The notes: a model not told the origin generated them from the letters alone. 15,738 nt of DNA from DATJFQ01 sp035495555 (GCA_035495555.1 DATJFQ010000044.1:1-15738), one strand, 5' to 3'; positions 6,075 through 14,558 are shown, counted from the first letter of the stretch. Numbers and translations: made by a program.

Positions 6075-8717
6075 ATGCGACACACATTTTCACGTGCCGT
6101 CGGCGTACTGGCGGTCGTCACGCTCGTTCACCCCCAGGCTGCGGTCGGCCAGGGAAACCGCGTTCTGCTGGATCGCGGATGGCGGATCCAGTCGTCCGCG
6201 AAGGTGGAGGCCGATGGCGCCGAACTGTCCAGGACAGGGGTGGATACGCGCACGTGGATGACCGCGACGGTTCCGACGACGGTTGTCGGCGCACAAGTGA
6301 CGGCTGGGGAATTCAAGGAACCGTATGTCGGGATGAACCTGCGCTCCATCCCCGGTACGACGTACCCGATCGGGGCTGTTTTCGCACGCCAACCCATGCC
6401 GCTGGAGAGCCCGTATCGGGTCGCGTGGTGGTACAGAACCGAGTTCGCCTCCCCCGCTGATGCGGGCGCGCGTCAGTGGCTGCATTTCGACGGCATCAAC
6501 TACCGCGCGAACGTCTGGCTGAACGGACATCAGATTGCCTCGACGCGGGACATCGCGGGTGCGTATCGCCGGTACGAATTCGACGTGACCGACGCGTTGA
6601 GGCACGACGGCCCGAATGCGCTGGCGGTTGAAATCTTCGCTCCGCAGGAGAACGACCTCGGCATCAACTGGGTGGACTGGAATCCCACGCCGCCCGACAA
6701 GGACATGGGTCTCTGGCGTCCCGTCTACCTCACCAGCAGCGGGCCGGTGGCGGTTCGGCATCCTTACGTGCTCACGAAGCTGCACGCGCCCGCGTACGAC
6801 CAGGCGGACCTCACGATCATCGCCGACCTCTGGAATGCGACGGATACGCCGCAGGCGGCGACGCTCAGAGGCACCGCCGCCGGGGTGCCGTTCTCGATGC
6901 CGGTAGCGCTTGCCGCTCGGGAACGAAAAACCGTGCGCGTCACGCCGACCGACGTGCCAGCGCTGCATCTGTCCTCGCCGCGACTCTGGTGGCCGTATCG
7001 CATGGGCACCCCGACTCTGTACGATGCGCACGTCGAGGCGGCGGTTGCGGGTACCGTGTCCGATTCGCAGACGCTGCGGTTCGGCATCCGCGAGGTCACG
7101 TCGGAATTGACGCCGGACGGGTATCGGCTCTTCAAGATCAATGGCAAACCGATCCTGATCCGGGGCGGCGGCTGGAGTCAGGACATGCTCGAGCGGCCGT
7201 TCACCAGCGAGCAGTTGCGCGCGCACCTCCGCTACGTCCGCGACATGGGCCTCAATACGATCCGACAGGAAGGCAAGCTCGAGGTGGACGAGTTCTACGA
7301 TCTTGCCGACGAGCAGGGCGTCCTCGTCATGCCGGGATGGTGCTGCTGCGATCAATGGGAGCTGTGGAACCAGTGGACGATCGAGAACTATACCGTCGGC
7401 CCCGACTCGCTCCGCGATCAGTTGCTGCACCTTCGCAGCCATCCGAGCATCTTCGTGTGGCTGAACGGCAGCGACAAGCCGCCGATCGCGGCCATCGAGC
7501 AGAAGTATCTCGACATCGAGCGTGACGTCGAGTGGAACCGGCCGACGCTCTCGAGCGCCACGGAAGCGAAGGGACCGGTGAGCGGACCCACGGGCGTCAA
7601 GATGCGCGGCCCCTACGAGTACGTGCCGCCGTCCTATTGGCTGACCGACACGAAAAACGGCGGCGCATTCGGCTTCGCGACCGAAATCAGCCCCGGTCCT
7701 GCCGTACCGCCGATCGAGAGTCTCGAGGCAATGCTGACCCCTTCGCACCTGTGGCCCATCGACGACGTGTGGAATTACCACGCGGGCGGAGGCGAGTTCA
7801 AGACCGTCACCGTGTTCACGGCGGCGCTCGAGGCGCGCTACGGCAAGGCCGTCGACGCCGCGGACTATGCCCGCAAAGCGCAGGCGCTCACGTACGAAGG
7901 CGAGCGCGCGATGTTCGAAGGCTATGCGCGCAACAAGTACAAATCCACGGGCGTTATCCAGTGGATGCTGAACAATGCCTGGCCGTCGATCATCTGGCAC
8001 CTGTACGACTACTACATGCGTCCGGGCGGCGGCTACTTCGGCACGCGCAAGGCGTGCGAGCCGATCCACGTCCAGTATTCATACGACGACCACTCCATTG
8101 CCGTCGTCAACGACACCCAGCAGGCGGCGGCCGGGATTACGGTGTCCGCGTCCGTGCTCGATTTCTCCCTCGAGACGCGCTTCACGCACGAGGCCACCAT
8201 CGATCTTCCCGCCGACGCGGTTGCGCGCGTCATGACGCTGCCGACGCTTTCGAACCTCACGACCACGTATTTCGTGCGGCTCTCCGCCCGCGACCGCGCG
8301 GGGACGATCCTGAGCACGAACTTCTACTGGCTCTCGACGAACCCTTCGGTCCTGGACGAGTCGAAGACGCAGTGGTATTACACGCCGGTCTCGCGTCACG
8401 CCGACCTGACCATGCTCGCGACGCTCCCCGCCACCACGCTGCGCGCGACACTCCAGGCGGAAGCCTCCGGCCGCGCGACCGTTCACATCCAGAACACCGG
8501 CACGGCGCTCGCCTTCCAGGTCCACCTCGAGCTCGCGGATGCGGGCTCCCGCGAGGAGTACCTCCCCGTCTACTGGAACGACAACTATTTCGAGCTCCTG
8601 CCCGGCGAAGCGCGCGACATCGCGGTCGAGTGGTCGCCACGCGCGGCGGGTGCGCCGGTGCTCACCTTCGATGCGTGGAACGTCCGCCCGGCGCAGGTGA
8701 CGAGTGGCGGACGCTGA
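6075..8717 (+). CDS. csxA: exported GH2 exo-beta-D-glucosaminidase (CsxA type)
   Basis: An 880-residue glycoside hydrolase family 2 enzyme predicted to remove glucosamine from non-reducing ends of chitosan oligomers (EC 3.2.1.165). Residues 1-25 form a signal peptide (cleavage near AVG-Q). Order: galactose-binding-like jelly roll (~30-220; WLNGHQIA 148-155), immunoglobulin-like domain (~225-340), TIM barrel (~355-650) and C-terminal beta domains (to 880). The CsxA subgroup uses Asp, not Glu, as general acid/base, and VWLNGSD places it at D467; the nucleophile is E537 in FGFATEISPGPAVP. The D467-E537 distance (70) is close to that of Amycolatopsis CsxA (469/541, from memory). The segments QWMLNNAWPS (629-638), WHLYDYYMRPGG (641-652) and CEPIHVQYSYDD (661-672) are also strikingly CsxA-like. 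A ribosome-binding site GGAG lies 8 bases before the ATG. The gene overlaps the next by 14 bases. Beta-mannosidase activity is the main, less likely alternative. Confidence 0.9.
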   Translation: MRHTFSRAVGVLAVVTLVHPQAAVGQGNRVLLDRGWRIQSSAKVEADGAELSRTGVDTRTWMTATVPTTVVGAQVTAGEFKEPYVGMNLRSIPGTTYPIGAVFARQPMPLESPYRVAWWYRTEFASPADAGARQWLHFDGINYRANVWLNGHQIASTRDIAGAYRRYEFDVTDALRHDGPNALAVEIFAPQENDLGINWVDWNPTPPDKDMGLWRPVYLTSSGPVAVRHPYVLTKLHAPAYDQADLTIIADLWNATDTPQAATLRGTAAGVPFSMPVALAARERKTVRVTPTDVPALHLSSPRLWWPYRMGTPTLYDAHVEAAVAGTVSDSQTLRFGIREVTSELTPDGYRLFKINGKPILIRGGGWSQDMLERPFTSEQLRAHLRYVRDMGLNTIRQEGKLEVDEFYDLADEQGVLVMPGWCCCDQWELWNQWTIENYTVGPDSLRDQLLHLRSHPSIFVWLNGSDKPPIAAIEQKYLDIERDVEWNRPTLSSATEAKGPVSGPTGVKMRGPYEYVPPSYWLTDTKNGGAFGFATEISPGPAVPPIESLEAMLTPSHLWPIDDVWNYHAGGGEFKTVTVFTAALEARYGKAVDAADYARKAQALTYEGERAMFEGYARNKYKSTGVIQWMLNNAWPSIIWHLYDYYMRPGGGYFGTRKACEPIHVQYSYDDHSIAVVNDTQQAAAGITVSASVLDFSLETRFTHEATIDLPADAVARVMTLPTLSNLTTTYFVRLSARDRAGTILSTNFYWLSTNPSVLDESKTQWYYTPVSRHADLTMLATLPATTLRATLQAEASGRATVHIQNTGTALAFQVHLELADAGSREEYLPVYWNDNYFELLPGEARDIAVEWSPRAAGAPVLTFDAWNVRPAQVTSGGR

Positions 8718-10056
8718 GCGGCACGCCGCACCCGGGCCGCGGCTGAAGCGCGCGCTCGGCCTCTCGGACCTCGTGCTCTACGGCATCGTCCTGATTCAGC
8801 CTGTCGCACCGATGGGCATTTACGGTGTCGTCAGCATGGAGGCGCGCGGGCATGTCGTCACCACCATTCTGATCGGTATGGTGGCGATGCTGCTGACCGC
8901 CGTCAGCTACGGCCGGATGGCGCGCGTGTTCCCGAGCGCCGGCTCCGCGTTCACGTACGTCGGCGGCGCGCTGCACCCGTCGCTCGGCTATGCGACGGGC
9001 TGGAGCATGCTGATGGACTACGTGCTCAACCCGATGATCTGCACGATCTGGTGCAGCAAGGCGGCCATGAACCTGGTGCAGGGGGTGCCCTATCCCGCGT
9101 GGGTCCTGCTCTTTGCCGCGCTGTTCACCGTCCTGAATCTGCGCGGCATCAAAGCGAGCGCGCGGACCAACGAGGTGCTCACCATCATCATGGGCGCCGT
9201 GCTGGTGCTCTTCCTGGGCGCGGCGCTCCGCTACATTCTCGCGCTGCACCCGTCGGGTGCGGCGCTCACGCGGCCCTTCTACGATCCCGAGACGTTCTCG
9301 TTGCCGCTGGTGCTCACGGGCGCCTCGATCGCGTCGCTCACGTACATCGGATTCGACGGCATCTCGACGCTGTCGGAGGAAGTCGTCGATCCGCGGCGCA
9401 ACATCATGCGGGCGACCGTGTTGACGTGTCTGATTACGGGCGTGCTCGCCTCGATCCAGGTGTACGCCGCGCAACTCGTGTGGGGTACCTGGAACGGCTT
9501 CCCCGATGTGGACACGGCCTTCACGTATGTGGCGGGCCGCGCCGGCGGACCAATCTTCTTCACGATGCTGAACCTGACGCTGATGATCGCCAACATCGGG
9601 TCAGGCACCGGCGCGCATCTCGGCGCGGCGCGCCTGCTGTACGGGATGGGGCGCAGCGGCGCGCTGCCGCCACGGTTCTTTGGGGCGGTCGACGCGCGCT
9701 CGCACGTTCCGCGAAACAACGTGCTGCTCGTCGGTGTGCTGGCAGCCGTGGGCGGCCTGCTGCTGACGTATCAGCTCGGCGCCGAGATGCTCAATTTCGG
9801 CGCGTTCATCGCGTTCATGGGCGTCAACGTCGCCGCGTTCACCCATTATTGGGTGCGGGGCGCCGAGCGACGGGTGGACACGTTCGTCTACCCGCTGCTC
9901 GGCTTCCTGTTCTGCGCATATCTGTGGGCCAGCCTGCGAACGCCGGCCAAGATCGCCGGGGGCGCATGGCTCGCGGCGGGCATCATCTACGGGGCGATCA
10001 AGACCGGCGGCTTCCGCCGGGATCTCGTGTCGTTCGACGTTCCTTCGGAGTCGTGA
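8704..10056 (+). CDS. APC-superfamily permease, PuuP-like (amine or amino acid importer)
   Basis: A 450-residue inner-membrane transporter with about 12 hydrophobic helices. The start is GTG at 8704, inside the glucosaminidase gene (14-base overlap), so translation is probably coupled; no strong ribosome-binding site is seen. APC features: helix 1 segment around LYGIVLIQPVAPMGIYG (25-41), FPSAGSAFTYVG (76-87), GFDGISTLSEEVVDPRRNI (216-234), AARLLYGMGRSGALP (308-322) and NFGAFIAFMGVNVAAFTHYW (364-383). The spacing and wording of these segments are close to E. coli PuuP, the putrescine importer (compare its GFDAVTTLSEE and RLLYVMGRD, from memory). The substrate is therefore likely a small amine or amino acid. 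In this operon glucosamine is an attractive but unproven idea. The stop overlaps the next start (ATGA at 10056 region: TGATG). Confidence 0.88.
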   Translation: MADAERHAAPGPRLKRALGLSDLVLYGIVLIQPVAPMGIYGVVSMEARGHVVTTILIGMVAMLLTAVSYGRMARVFPSAGSAFTYVGGALHPSLGYATGWSMLMDYVLNPMICTIWCSKAAMNLVQGVPYPAWVLLFAALFTVLNLRGIKASARTNEVLTIIMGAVLVLFLGAALRYILALHPSGAALTRPFYDPETFSLPLVLTGASIASLTYIGFDGISTLSEEVVDPRRNIMRATVLTCLITGVLASIQVYAAQLVWGTWNGFPDVDTAFTYVAGRAGGPIFFTMLNLTLMIANIGSGTGAHLGAARLLYGMGRSGALPPRFFGAVDARSHVPRNNVLLVGVLAAVGGLLLTYQLGAEMLNFGAFIAFMGVNVAAFTHYWVRGAERRVDTFVYPLLGFLFCAYLWASLRTPAKIAGGAWLAAGIIYGAIKTGGFRRDLVSFDVPSES

Positions 10057-11867
10057 TGACCCTGACCTCCATCGACTGGCTGCTGATGTTCGTCTACTTC
10101 GCGTTCGTGCTGGGCGTGGGGTTCACGCTCAAGCGCTACACGCGGACCAGCAAGGATTTCTTTCTGGCGGGCCGCGCGCTCCCGGCGTGGGTCTGCGGCC
10201 TGGCGTTCATTTCGGCGAACCTGGGCGCGCAGGAAATCATCGGCATGGCCGCGTCGGGCGCGAAGTACGGCATCGCAACCAGTCACTTCTACTGGATCGG
10301 CGCCATCCCCGCGATGGTGTTCCTCGGCATCTTCATGATGCCCTATTACTACGGCTCGCGCGCGCGGTCCGTGCCCGAGTATCTCCGGCTGCGGTTCGAC
10401 GAGAAGACGCGCGGCTTCAACGCGATCTCGTTTGCGTTGATGACGGTGTTCTCCTCCGGCATCTCCATGTACGCGATGGCGAAGCTGCTGCAGATCCTTC
10501 ACATCTTCGACGCACCGTTCCGCGCGCTCGGCCTGCCCCCGACTTACCTGTTTCACGTGAGCATCGTCGCTTCAGCGATCATCGTCCTCCTGTACGTTTT
10601 CGCGGGGGGCCTCTCCAGCGCGATCTACAACGAGGTCCTGCAGTTCTTCCTGATCGTCGCCGGGTTCGTTCCGCTCGTCTATCTGGGGCTGAAAGACGTC
10701 GGCGGCTGGTCTGGATTGCGGGCGACGCTGCCGACGGCGATGATGCATTCGTGGCACGGGATGGCGAGGCCCGAGACGAACCCTATGGGGGTCGACGTGT
10801 TCGGCGTTGCGATGGGCCTCGGCTTCGTGCTCTCGTTCGGGTACTGGTGCACCGACTTTCTCGTCGTCCAGCGCGCGATGGCCGCCGATTCGATGACGGC
10901 CGCGCGCCGCACACCCCTGATTGCGGCGGTTCCAAAATCGCTGTTTCCGTTTCTCGTGATCATGCCCGGCCTCATCGCGCTCGCCGCGCATCCGACCGCG
11001 AGAGCAACGCTGCAGACGACGCCCGGCTACGCCGGCGCTGCGTCAATCTCCGCCGAGACGACAACCGGCGCCGGTCTCATTCCGTACAAGGTGAGTGATA
11101 CAACGGGCGAGATCGTGCGCGATCAGAACGGGCGACCGCAGCTCGATTACGACCTCGCCGTGCCCGTGATGCTGCTGCACTACTTCCCCGCCGGCCTGCT
11201 CGGGCTCGGGCTGACGGCACTGCTCGCCAGCTTCATGTCCGGCATGGCGGGAAACGTGACGGCGTTCAACACCGTGTGGACCTACGACATTTATCAGGCA
11301 TATATCCGTCCGAAGGCGCCGGACGCGCACTACCTGTGGATGGGCCGCATGGCCACGATCTTCGGGATTGCGGCCTCGGTGGCGACGGCGTACGTCGCCG
11401 CGCAATTCAACAACATCATGGACATCCTGCAGCTGGTCTTCGCGTTCGTGAACGCGCCGCTGCTGGCGACGTTCCTGCTGGGCATGTTCTGGAAGCGGAC
11501 GACCGGCCACGGCGCGTTCGCCGGCCTGCTTTGCGGCACGGCCGCCGCTGCCGTCCATCACATGTCGACCCTCGCCGAGGGCGCCGCGCCCGGAATCAAG
11601 GGCGGCCTCATCACGGTTGCGCATACGTACTACAGCGAGATGGCGCAGAACTTCTGGACCGCCATCGTGGCGTGGACGGTGTGCTTCGTCGTCACGATCG
11701 CCGTCAGCCTCGCGACGCGTCCGCATCCGGAGGACTCGCTCCGGGGTCTCGTATATTCATTGACGGAACGTCCGCGTGACACAGCGGCGGCGTGGTACGC
11801 GCGGCCGTCCGTGCTGGCGGTCGGCGTGCTGGCGCTCACGGCTCTGCTGAACGTCGTCTTCTTCTGA
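10056..11867 (+). CDS. SSS-family sodium:solute symporter
   Basis: A 603-residue secondary transporter of the solute:sodium symporter family (LeuT fold, about 13-14 helices). The frame is open far upstream, but that part only mirrors the permease gene. ATG at 10056 is chosen because it gives a canonical N-terminus (IDWLLMFVYFAFVLGVGF, then TRTSKDFFLAGRALPAW), overlaps the upstream stop (TGATG) and follows GGAG at 10047-10050. Other family marks: GGLSSAIYNEVLQFFLIVAG around residues 187-206, VVQRAMAA, and ASFMSGMAGNVTAFNTVWTY followed by DIY (residues 391-413). A ~65-residue hydrophilic loop (about 308-372) precedes the LDYDLAVPVMLLHYFP helix. At the likely Na2 site a Ser pair seems to be S395-G396. 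The substrate is unknown; sugar or amino sugar fits the locus. It is followed after 9 bases by a small membrane protein. Confidence 0.9.
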   Translation: MTLTSIDWLLMFVYFAFVLGVGFTLKRYTRTSKDFFLAGRALPAWVCGLAFISANLGAQEIIGMAASGAKYGIATSHFYWIGAIPAMVFLGIFMMPYYYGSRARSVPEYLRLRFDEKTRGFNAISFALMTVFSSGISMYAMAKLLQILHIFDAPFRALGLPPTYLFHVSIVASAIIVLLYVFAGGLSSAIYNEVLQFFLIVAGFVPLVYLGLKDVGGWSGLRATLPTAMMHSWHGMARPETNPMGVDVFGVAMGLGFVLSFGYWCTDFLVVQRAMAADSMTAARRTPLIAAVPKSLFPFLVIMPGLIALAAHPTARATLQTTPGYAGAASISAETTTGAGLIPYKVSDTTGEIVRDQNGRPQLDYDLAVPVMLLHYFPAGLLGLGLTALLASFMSGMAGNVTAFNTVWTYDIYQAYIRPKAPDAHYLWMGRMATIFGIAASVATAYVAAQFNNIMDILQLVFAFVNAPLLATFLLGMFWKRTTGHGAFAGLLCGTAAAAVHHMSTLAEGAAPGIKGGLITVAHTYYSEMAQNFWTAIVAWTVCFVVTIAVSLATRPHPEDSLRGLVYSLTERPRDTAAAWYARPSVLAVGVLALTALLNVVFF

Positions 11868-11876
11868 GGGACCACG

Positions 11877-12065
11877 ATGGGCCTGGACATCCGCGTGCCA
11901 ATCGGATTGATGTTCGCGCTGCTGGGCGTCCTGCTCAGTGGGTACGGACTGGTGAGCGACCGCGCGATTTACGCGAAATCGCTCGGGATCAACGTGAACC
12001 TTGGCTGGGGTCTCGTGCTGCTGGCGTTCGGCATCGTCATGCTGCTGCTCGCGCGGCGCAGATAA
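11877..12065 (+). CDS. small two-helix membrane protein
   Basis: A 62-residue protein I do not recognise as a named family. Two hydrophobic segments are visible: IGLMFALLGVLLSGYGL (about 9-25) and GWGLVLLAFGIVMLLLA (about 43-59), separated by a short polar loop (SDRAIYAKSLGINVNL) and ending in RRR, which suggests a hairpin with both ends in the cytoplasm. ATG at 11877 follows GAGGG (11866-11870) at 6 bases and lies 9 bases after the symporter stop, so it belongs to the same operon. Position and size suggest an accessory subunit of the symporter, loosely like the small DUF4212 subunits that accompany some SSS transporters, though those are longer and usually precede the symporter gene. The role is inference; that it is a real gene is supported by spacing, ribosome-binding site and clean hydrophobic pattern. 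Confidence 0.75.
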   Translation: MGLDIRVPIGLMFALLGVLLSGYGLVSDRAIYAKSLGINVNLGWGLVLLAFGIVMLLLARRR

Positions 12066-12071
12066 TACTGG

Positions 12072-14504
12072 TCAGGTCGTCTGGCGCAGCGCCGTCGCGG
12101 GCTCGAGCATCGCGGCGCGTCGTGCCGGAATAATCGTGGCGCAGAGCGCACAGAGCGCAACCAGCACAGCGCTTGCGGTCAACACAGTCGGATCGGCGGG
12201 TGATACGGCGTACACGTAACGCGACATCATCGCGCCCATCCACCACGCCAGCAGGGTGCCCAGGAGCAGCCCGATCGCCGCAACGCCCGCGACGTTGCCG
12301 ACGACCATCCAGAACACCCGGGCCCGCGTCGCGCCAAAGGCCTGCCGCACCGCCATCTCCGCCGTCCGCTGCGAGACCAGAAACGCCAGGACGCCGAACA
12401 TGCCGACGACGGCCAGCAGCAGCGCGGCGCCGCCGAACGCGGACATGAGTACGGTACCCAGCCGCTGGCGCTCGAGCGCGCCGTCGATGAGCGCTTCCAT
12501 CGTCCCGGGCGCGATCAGCACCGACGAATCGACGCTCCGCACCGCGGCCTCCAGAGCCGGCAGGCGCGTCGCCGGAAAGGTATCCGCCGTACGGACCACG
12601 ATTGACTGCCGCCCCTCCGCAACCTGCGCCATCGGCACGTAAACGATGGGCTCGGGCGTCAGCGTCAGCGATGCGTACCGCGCGTCCGAGACGACTCCGA
12701 CGATGAACACCGGATCGGGGACGAACCTGCCGTCGGGAGCCCGCCGGAAGCGCAGGCTCAGGATCTGCTCGCGCAGCGGGTCGCCGCCTGCGAGGTTGCG
12801 TCGAACGAAGGCTTCGTTCACGATCGCGACGGGCTGTGTTCCCGGCCCGTCGTGGTCCTCGAACAGACGTCCGGCGACGAGCCGCATGCCCATCACGGTG
12901 AAGAAGTCCGGCGTCACGAACCGTTGACGCGCGTTCGGCCGCTGTTCCGGCGGCACGTCGGGCCGGCTCGCGAGATCCACGAACGCCGTGCTGTCCCACT
13001 CGTGCTGAAACGGCAGCGACGAGGCGGCCGCGACCTGCGTGGCACCGGCACGGTGCAGCGCCGCGTCGACGGCCTGCCACCAAGCGACAAGTCTCGGCCC
13101 CGTGACGTAGCCGTCGTTGGCGGGGAACAGGATGTTCAGCACCAGGCGTCCGCGCGGGTCGAAGCCGGGATCGATCGCTCGCAGCTGTTCGTAGGCACGC
13201 ACCAGCCGGGCGGCGCCCGCGACGAGCGCCACGCACGCGGCGATCTCCGCCACGATGAACAGGCGCGACAGCAGGGCGGCACGCCGCGAGCCCTTGACGC
13301 TGCGGCCGCCGTCGTTCAGCACGCTCCTCACGTCCGCCCCTGCGAGGCGCAGGGCCGGAGCCATACCAATGCCCATTCCGGTGACCGCGACGAGCAGCGC
13401 GGCGAACGCGAGCACGCCGGGGTCGAACGAGAGCGCATCCAGCCGCGGGAGCCGCGCCCCGCCGTAGTGCAGCAGCACTCTGACGACGACGAACGCGCCG
13501 GCGACGCCCGCGACCCCTCCGGCGAGCGAGAGCAGCAGCGCTTCCGTCCCCAGCTGCGCGAAGAGCCGCCGGCGGCCGGCGCCCAGCGCAGACATGACAC
13601 CGAACTCGCGCATGCGCGACGTGCTGCGCGCGAGCAGCAGGTTCGCGACGTTCACCGACGCGAGCACGAGCAGCAGCGTCGTCGCGGCGAAAAGGATCGC
13701 GACGATCGGACCGAGGTCGCCGACCGTCGAGTCGAGCAGCGACTGCAGGCGGTACGCGCGACCGAGACTCTGATCCGGATACTTGCGGCCGAGAACCGCC
13801 ATCGCTTCGGCGAGCCGCGGCGCAAGCGACGTCGGCGTCACGCCTGGACGCAGTCGAATGTATCCGTCGTAGCCGTGGCCGATCGACGGTGGAAATTCCT
13901 CGTTCACCCACAGGTCTGCGCCGGCGGGCGCGTTGAACTGCGGCGGCGCGACGCCGATAATTCGCCCCTTCACGGGACCGAGCTGGATGGGCAGGCCGAC
14001 CACGTCAGGCCGGCCGCCGTAGGCCGCCACCCAGAGCGCGTTCGACAGCACCGCGACGCGCGGCGCCCCTTTGACGTCGTCGTCCGCTGAAATCCACCGC
14101 CCGCGCGCGGGTTCGACATCGAAGAGCGGGAAGAACTGCTCCGACACGGCGTATGCGACAACTTGCCGGGGGGCCGCGTCGGTGATCAGCGCCGCGTCGC
14201 GGCGTGCCGCCATCGCGACGGACTGCACCGCGTCGCTCAGCGCGGCGAGCTGGGACATTTCTTCGGTCGCGACCAGTCCGATCGTGAAGCGCCCGTTCGG
14301 GTAATACGTGCGGACGGTGTAAATCTCGTTCGGGCGGGGATAGGGCAGCGGCTCGAGCAGCACCGCCTTGAAAGCGCTGAAGAGCGCCGTCGAGGCGCCG
14401 ATTCCCAGTGCGAGAGTCATCCCCGCCGCGATCGCCAGAGCGGGCTGGCGACGCCAGGAGCGTATCGCGAGTTTCAGCATCTTCGCGCCTCGGATGGCGC
14501 GCAT
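12072..14504 (-). CDS. ABC-type permease, duplicated MacB/FtsX (ADOP family)
   Basis: An 810-residue membrane protein with two fused MacB-type halves: a first transmembrane helix with TLALGIGASTALFS (30-43) and LLEPLPYPRPNEIY (49-62), a periplasmic MacB_PCD domain (~55-255), an FtsX bundle (~265-390), a second anchor helix (~411-432), a second periplasmic domain (~445-665) and a final FtsX bundle (~685-800, with RTAEMAVRQAFGATRARVFW). Acidobacterial 'duplicated orphan permeases' have this shape, and as here no ATPase gene lies alongside. MacB relatives are mechanotransmission or export machines; the cargo is unknown. The first ATG (14504) follows AAGGGG closely, but Met9 (14480) is preceded by GAGG at 7 bases and gives the usual family N-terminus, so the true start may be there. 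Its 3' end faces the 62-residue gene with only 6 bases between. It is divergent from the reductase gene. Confidence 0.9.
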   Translation of the reverse strand: MRAIRGAKMLKLAIRSWRRQPALAIAAGMTLALGIGASTALFSAFKAVLLEPLPYPRPNEIYTVRTYYPNGRFTIGLVATEEMSQLAALSDAVQSVAMAARRDAALITDAAPRQVVAYAVSEQFFPLFDVEPARGRWISADDDVKGAPRVAVLSNALWVAAYGGRPDVVGLPIQLGPVKGRIIGVAPPQFNAPAGADLWVNEEFPPSIGHGYDGYIRLRPGVTPTSLAPRLAEAMAVLGRKYPDQSLGRAYRLQSLLDSTVGDLGPIVAILFAATTLLLVLASVNVANLLLARSTSRMREFGVMSALGAGRRRLFAQLGTEALLLSLAGGVAGVAGAFVVVRVLLHYGGARLPRLDALSFDPGVLAFAALLVAVTGMGIGMAPALRLAGADVRSVLNDGGRSVKGSRRAALLSRLFIVAEIAACVALVAGAARLVRAYEQLRAIDPGFDPRGRLVLNILFPANDGYVTGPRLVAWWQAVDAALHRAGATQVAAASSLPFQHEWDSTAFVDLASRPDVPPEQRPNARQRFVTPDFFTVMGMRLVAGRLFEDHDGPGTQPVAIVNEAFVRRNLAGGDPLREQILSLRFRRAPDGRFVPDPVFIVGVVSDARYASLTLTPEPIVYVPMAQVAEGRQSIVVRTADTFPATRLPALEAAVRSVDSSVLIAPGTMEALIDGALERQRLGTVLMSAFGGAALLLAVVGMFGVLAFLVSQRTAEMAVRQAFGATRARVFWMVVGNVAGVAAIGLLLGTLLAWWMGAMMSRYVYAVSPADPTVLTASAVLVALCALCATIIPARRAAMLEPATALRQTT

Positions 14505-14558
14505 TGTACCCCTTCAGCAGATCTGGAATGCGGACAGTCGGCAGCAGAGAATAGAAGG

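Noticed and set aside
6090..8069. Long open frame (659 codons) on the - strand antisense to the glucosaminidase
   Set aside because: The translation is rich in Arg, Val and Gly without domain motifs, while the + strand frame has full GH2 motifs; long antisense frames are expected at this GC content.
9051..10055. 335-codon N-terminal extension of the SSS symporter frame
   Set aside because: It is out-of-frame sequence of the PuuP-like permease gene; the symporter has a proper start and ribosome-binding site at 10056.
12037..13911. 624-codon open frame on the - strand overlapping the ADOP permease in another frame
   Set aside because: Its product is Arg/Ala-rich low-complexity sequence with no motif; the 810-residue frame shows clear MacB/FtsX features.
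12852..14090. 412-codon + strand open frame antisense to the ADOP permease
   Set aside because: Charged, Arg-rich, motif-free translation; a shadow of the real gene.
14503..14508. TACAAT on the - strand as a -10 box for the ADOP gene
   Set aside because: The hexamer is good, but no acceptable -35 is found at normal spacing and it overlaps the first ATG; noted only as mild support for the Met9 start.
14518..14525. CAGATCTG palindrome between the ADOP and reductase genes as an operator
   Set aside because: An 8-base palindrome is too short and isolated to support a regulatory call.
14163..14558. 132-codon N-terminal extension of the aldo/keto reductase frame
   Set aside because: It lies antisense within the ADOP gene and has no domain; the family N-terminus begins exactly at the ATG at 14559.
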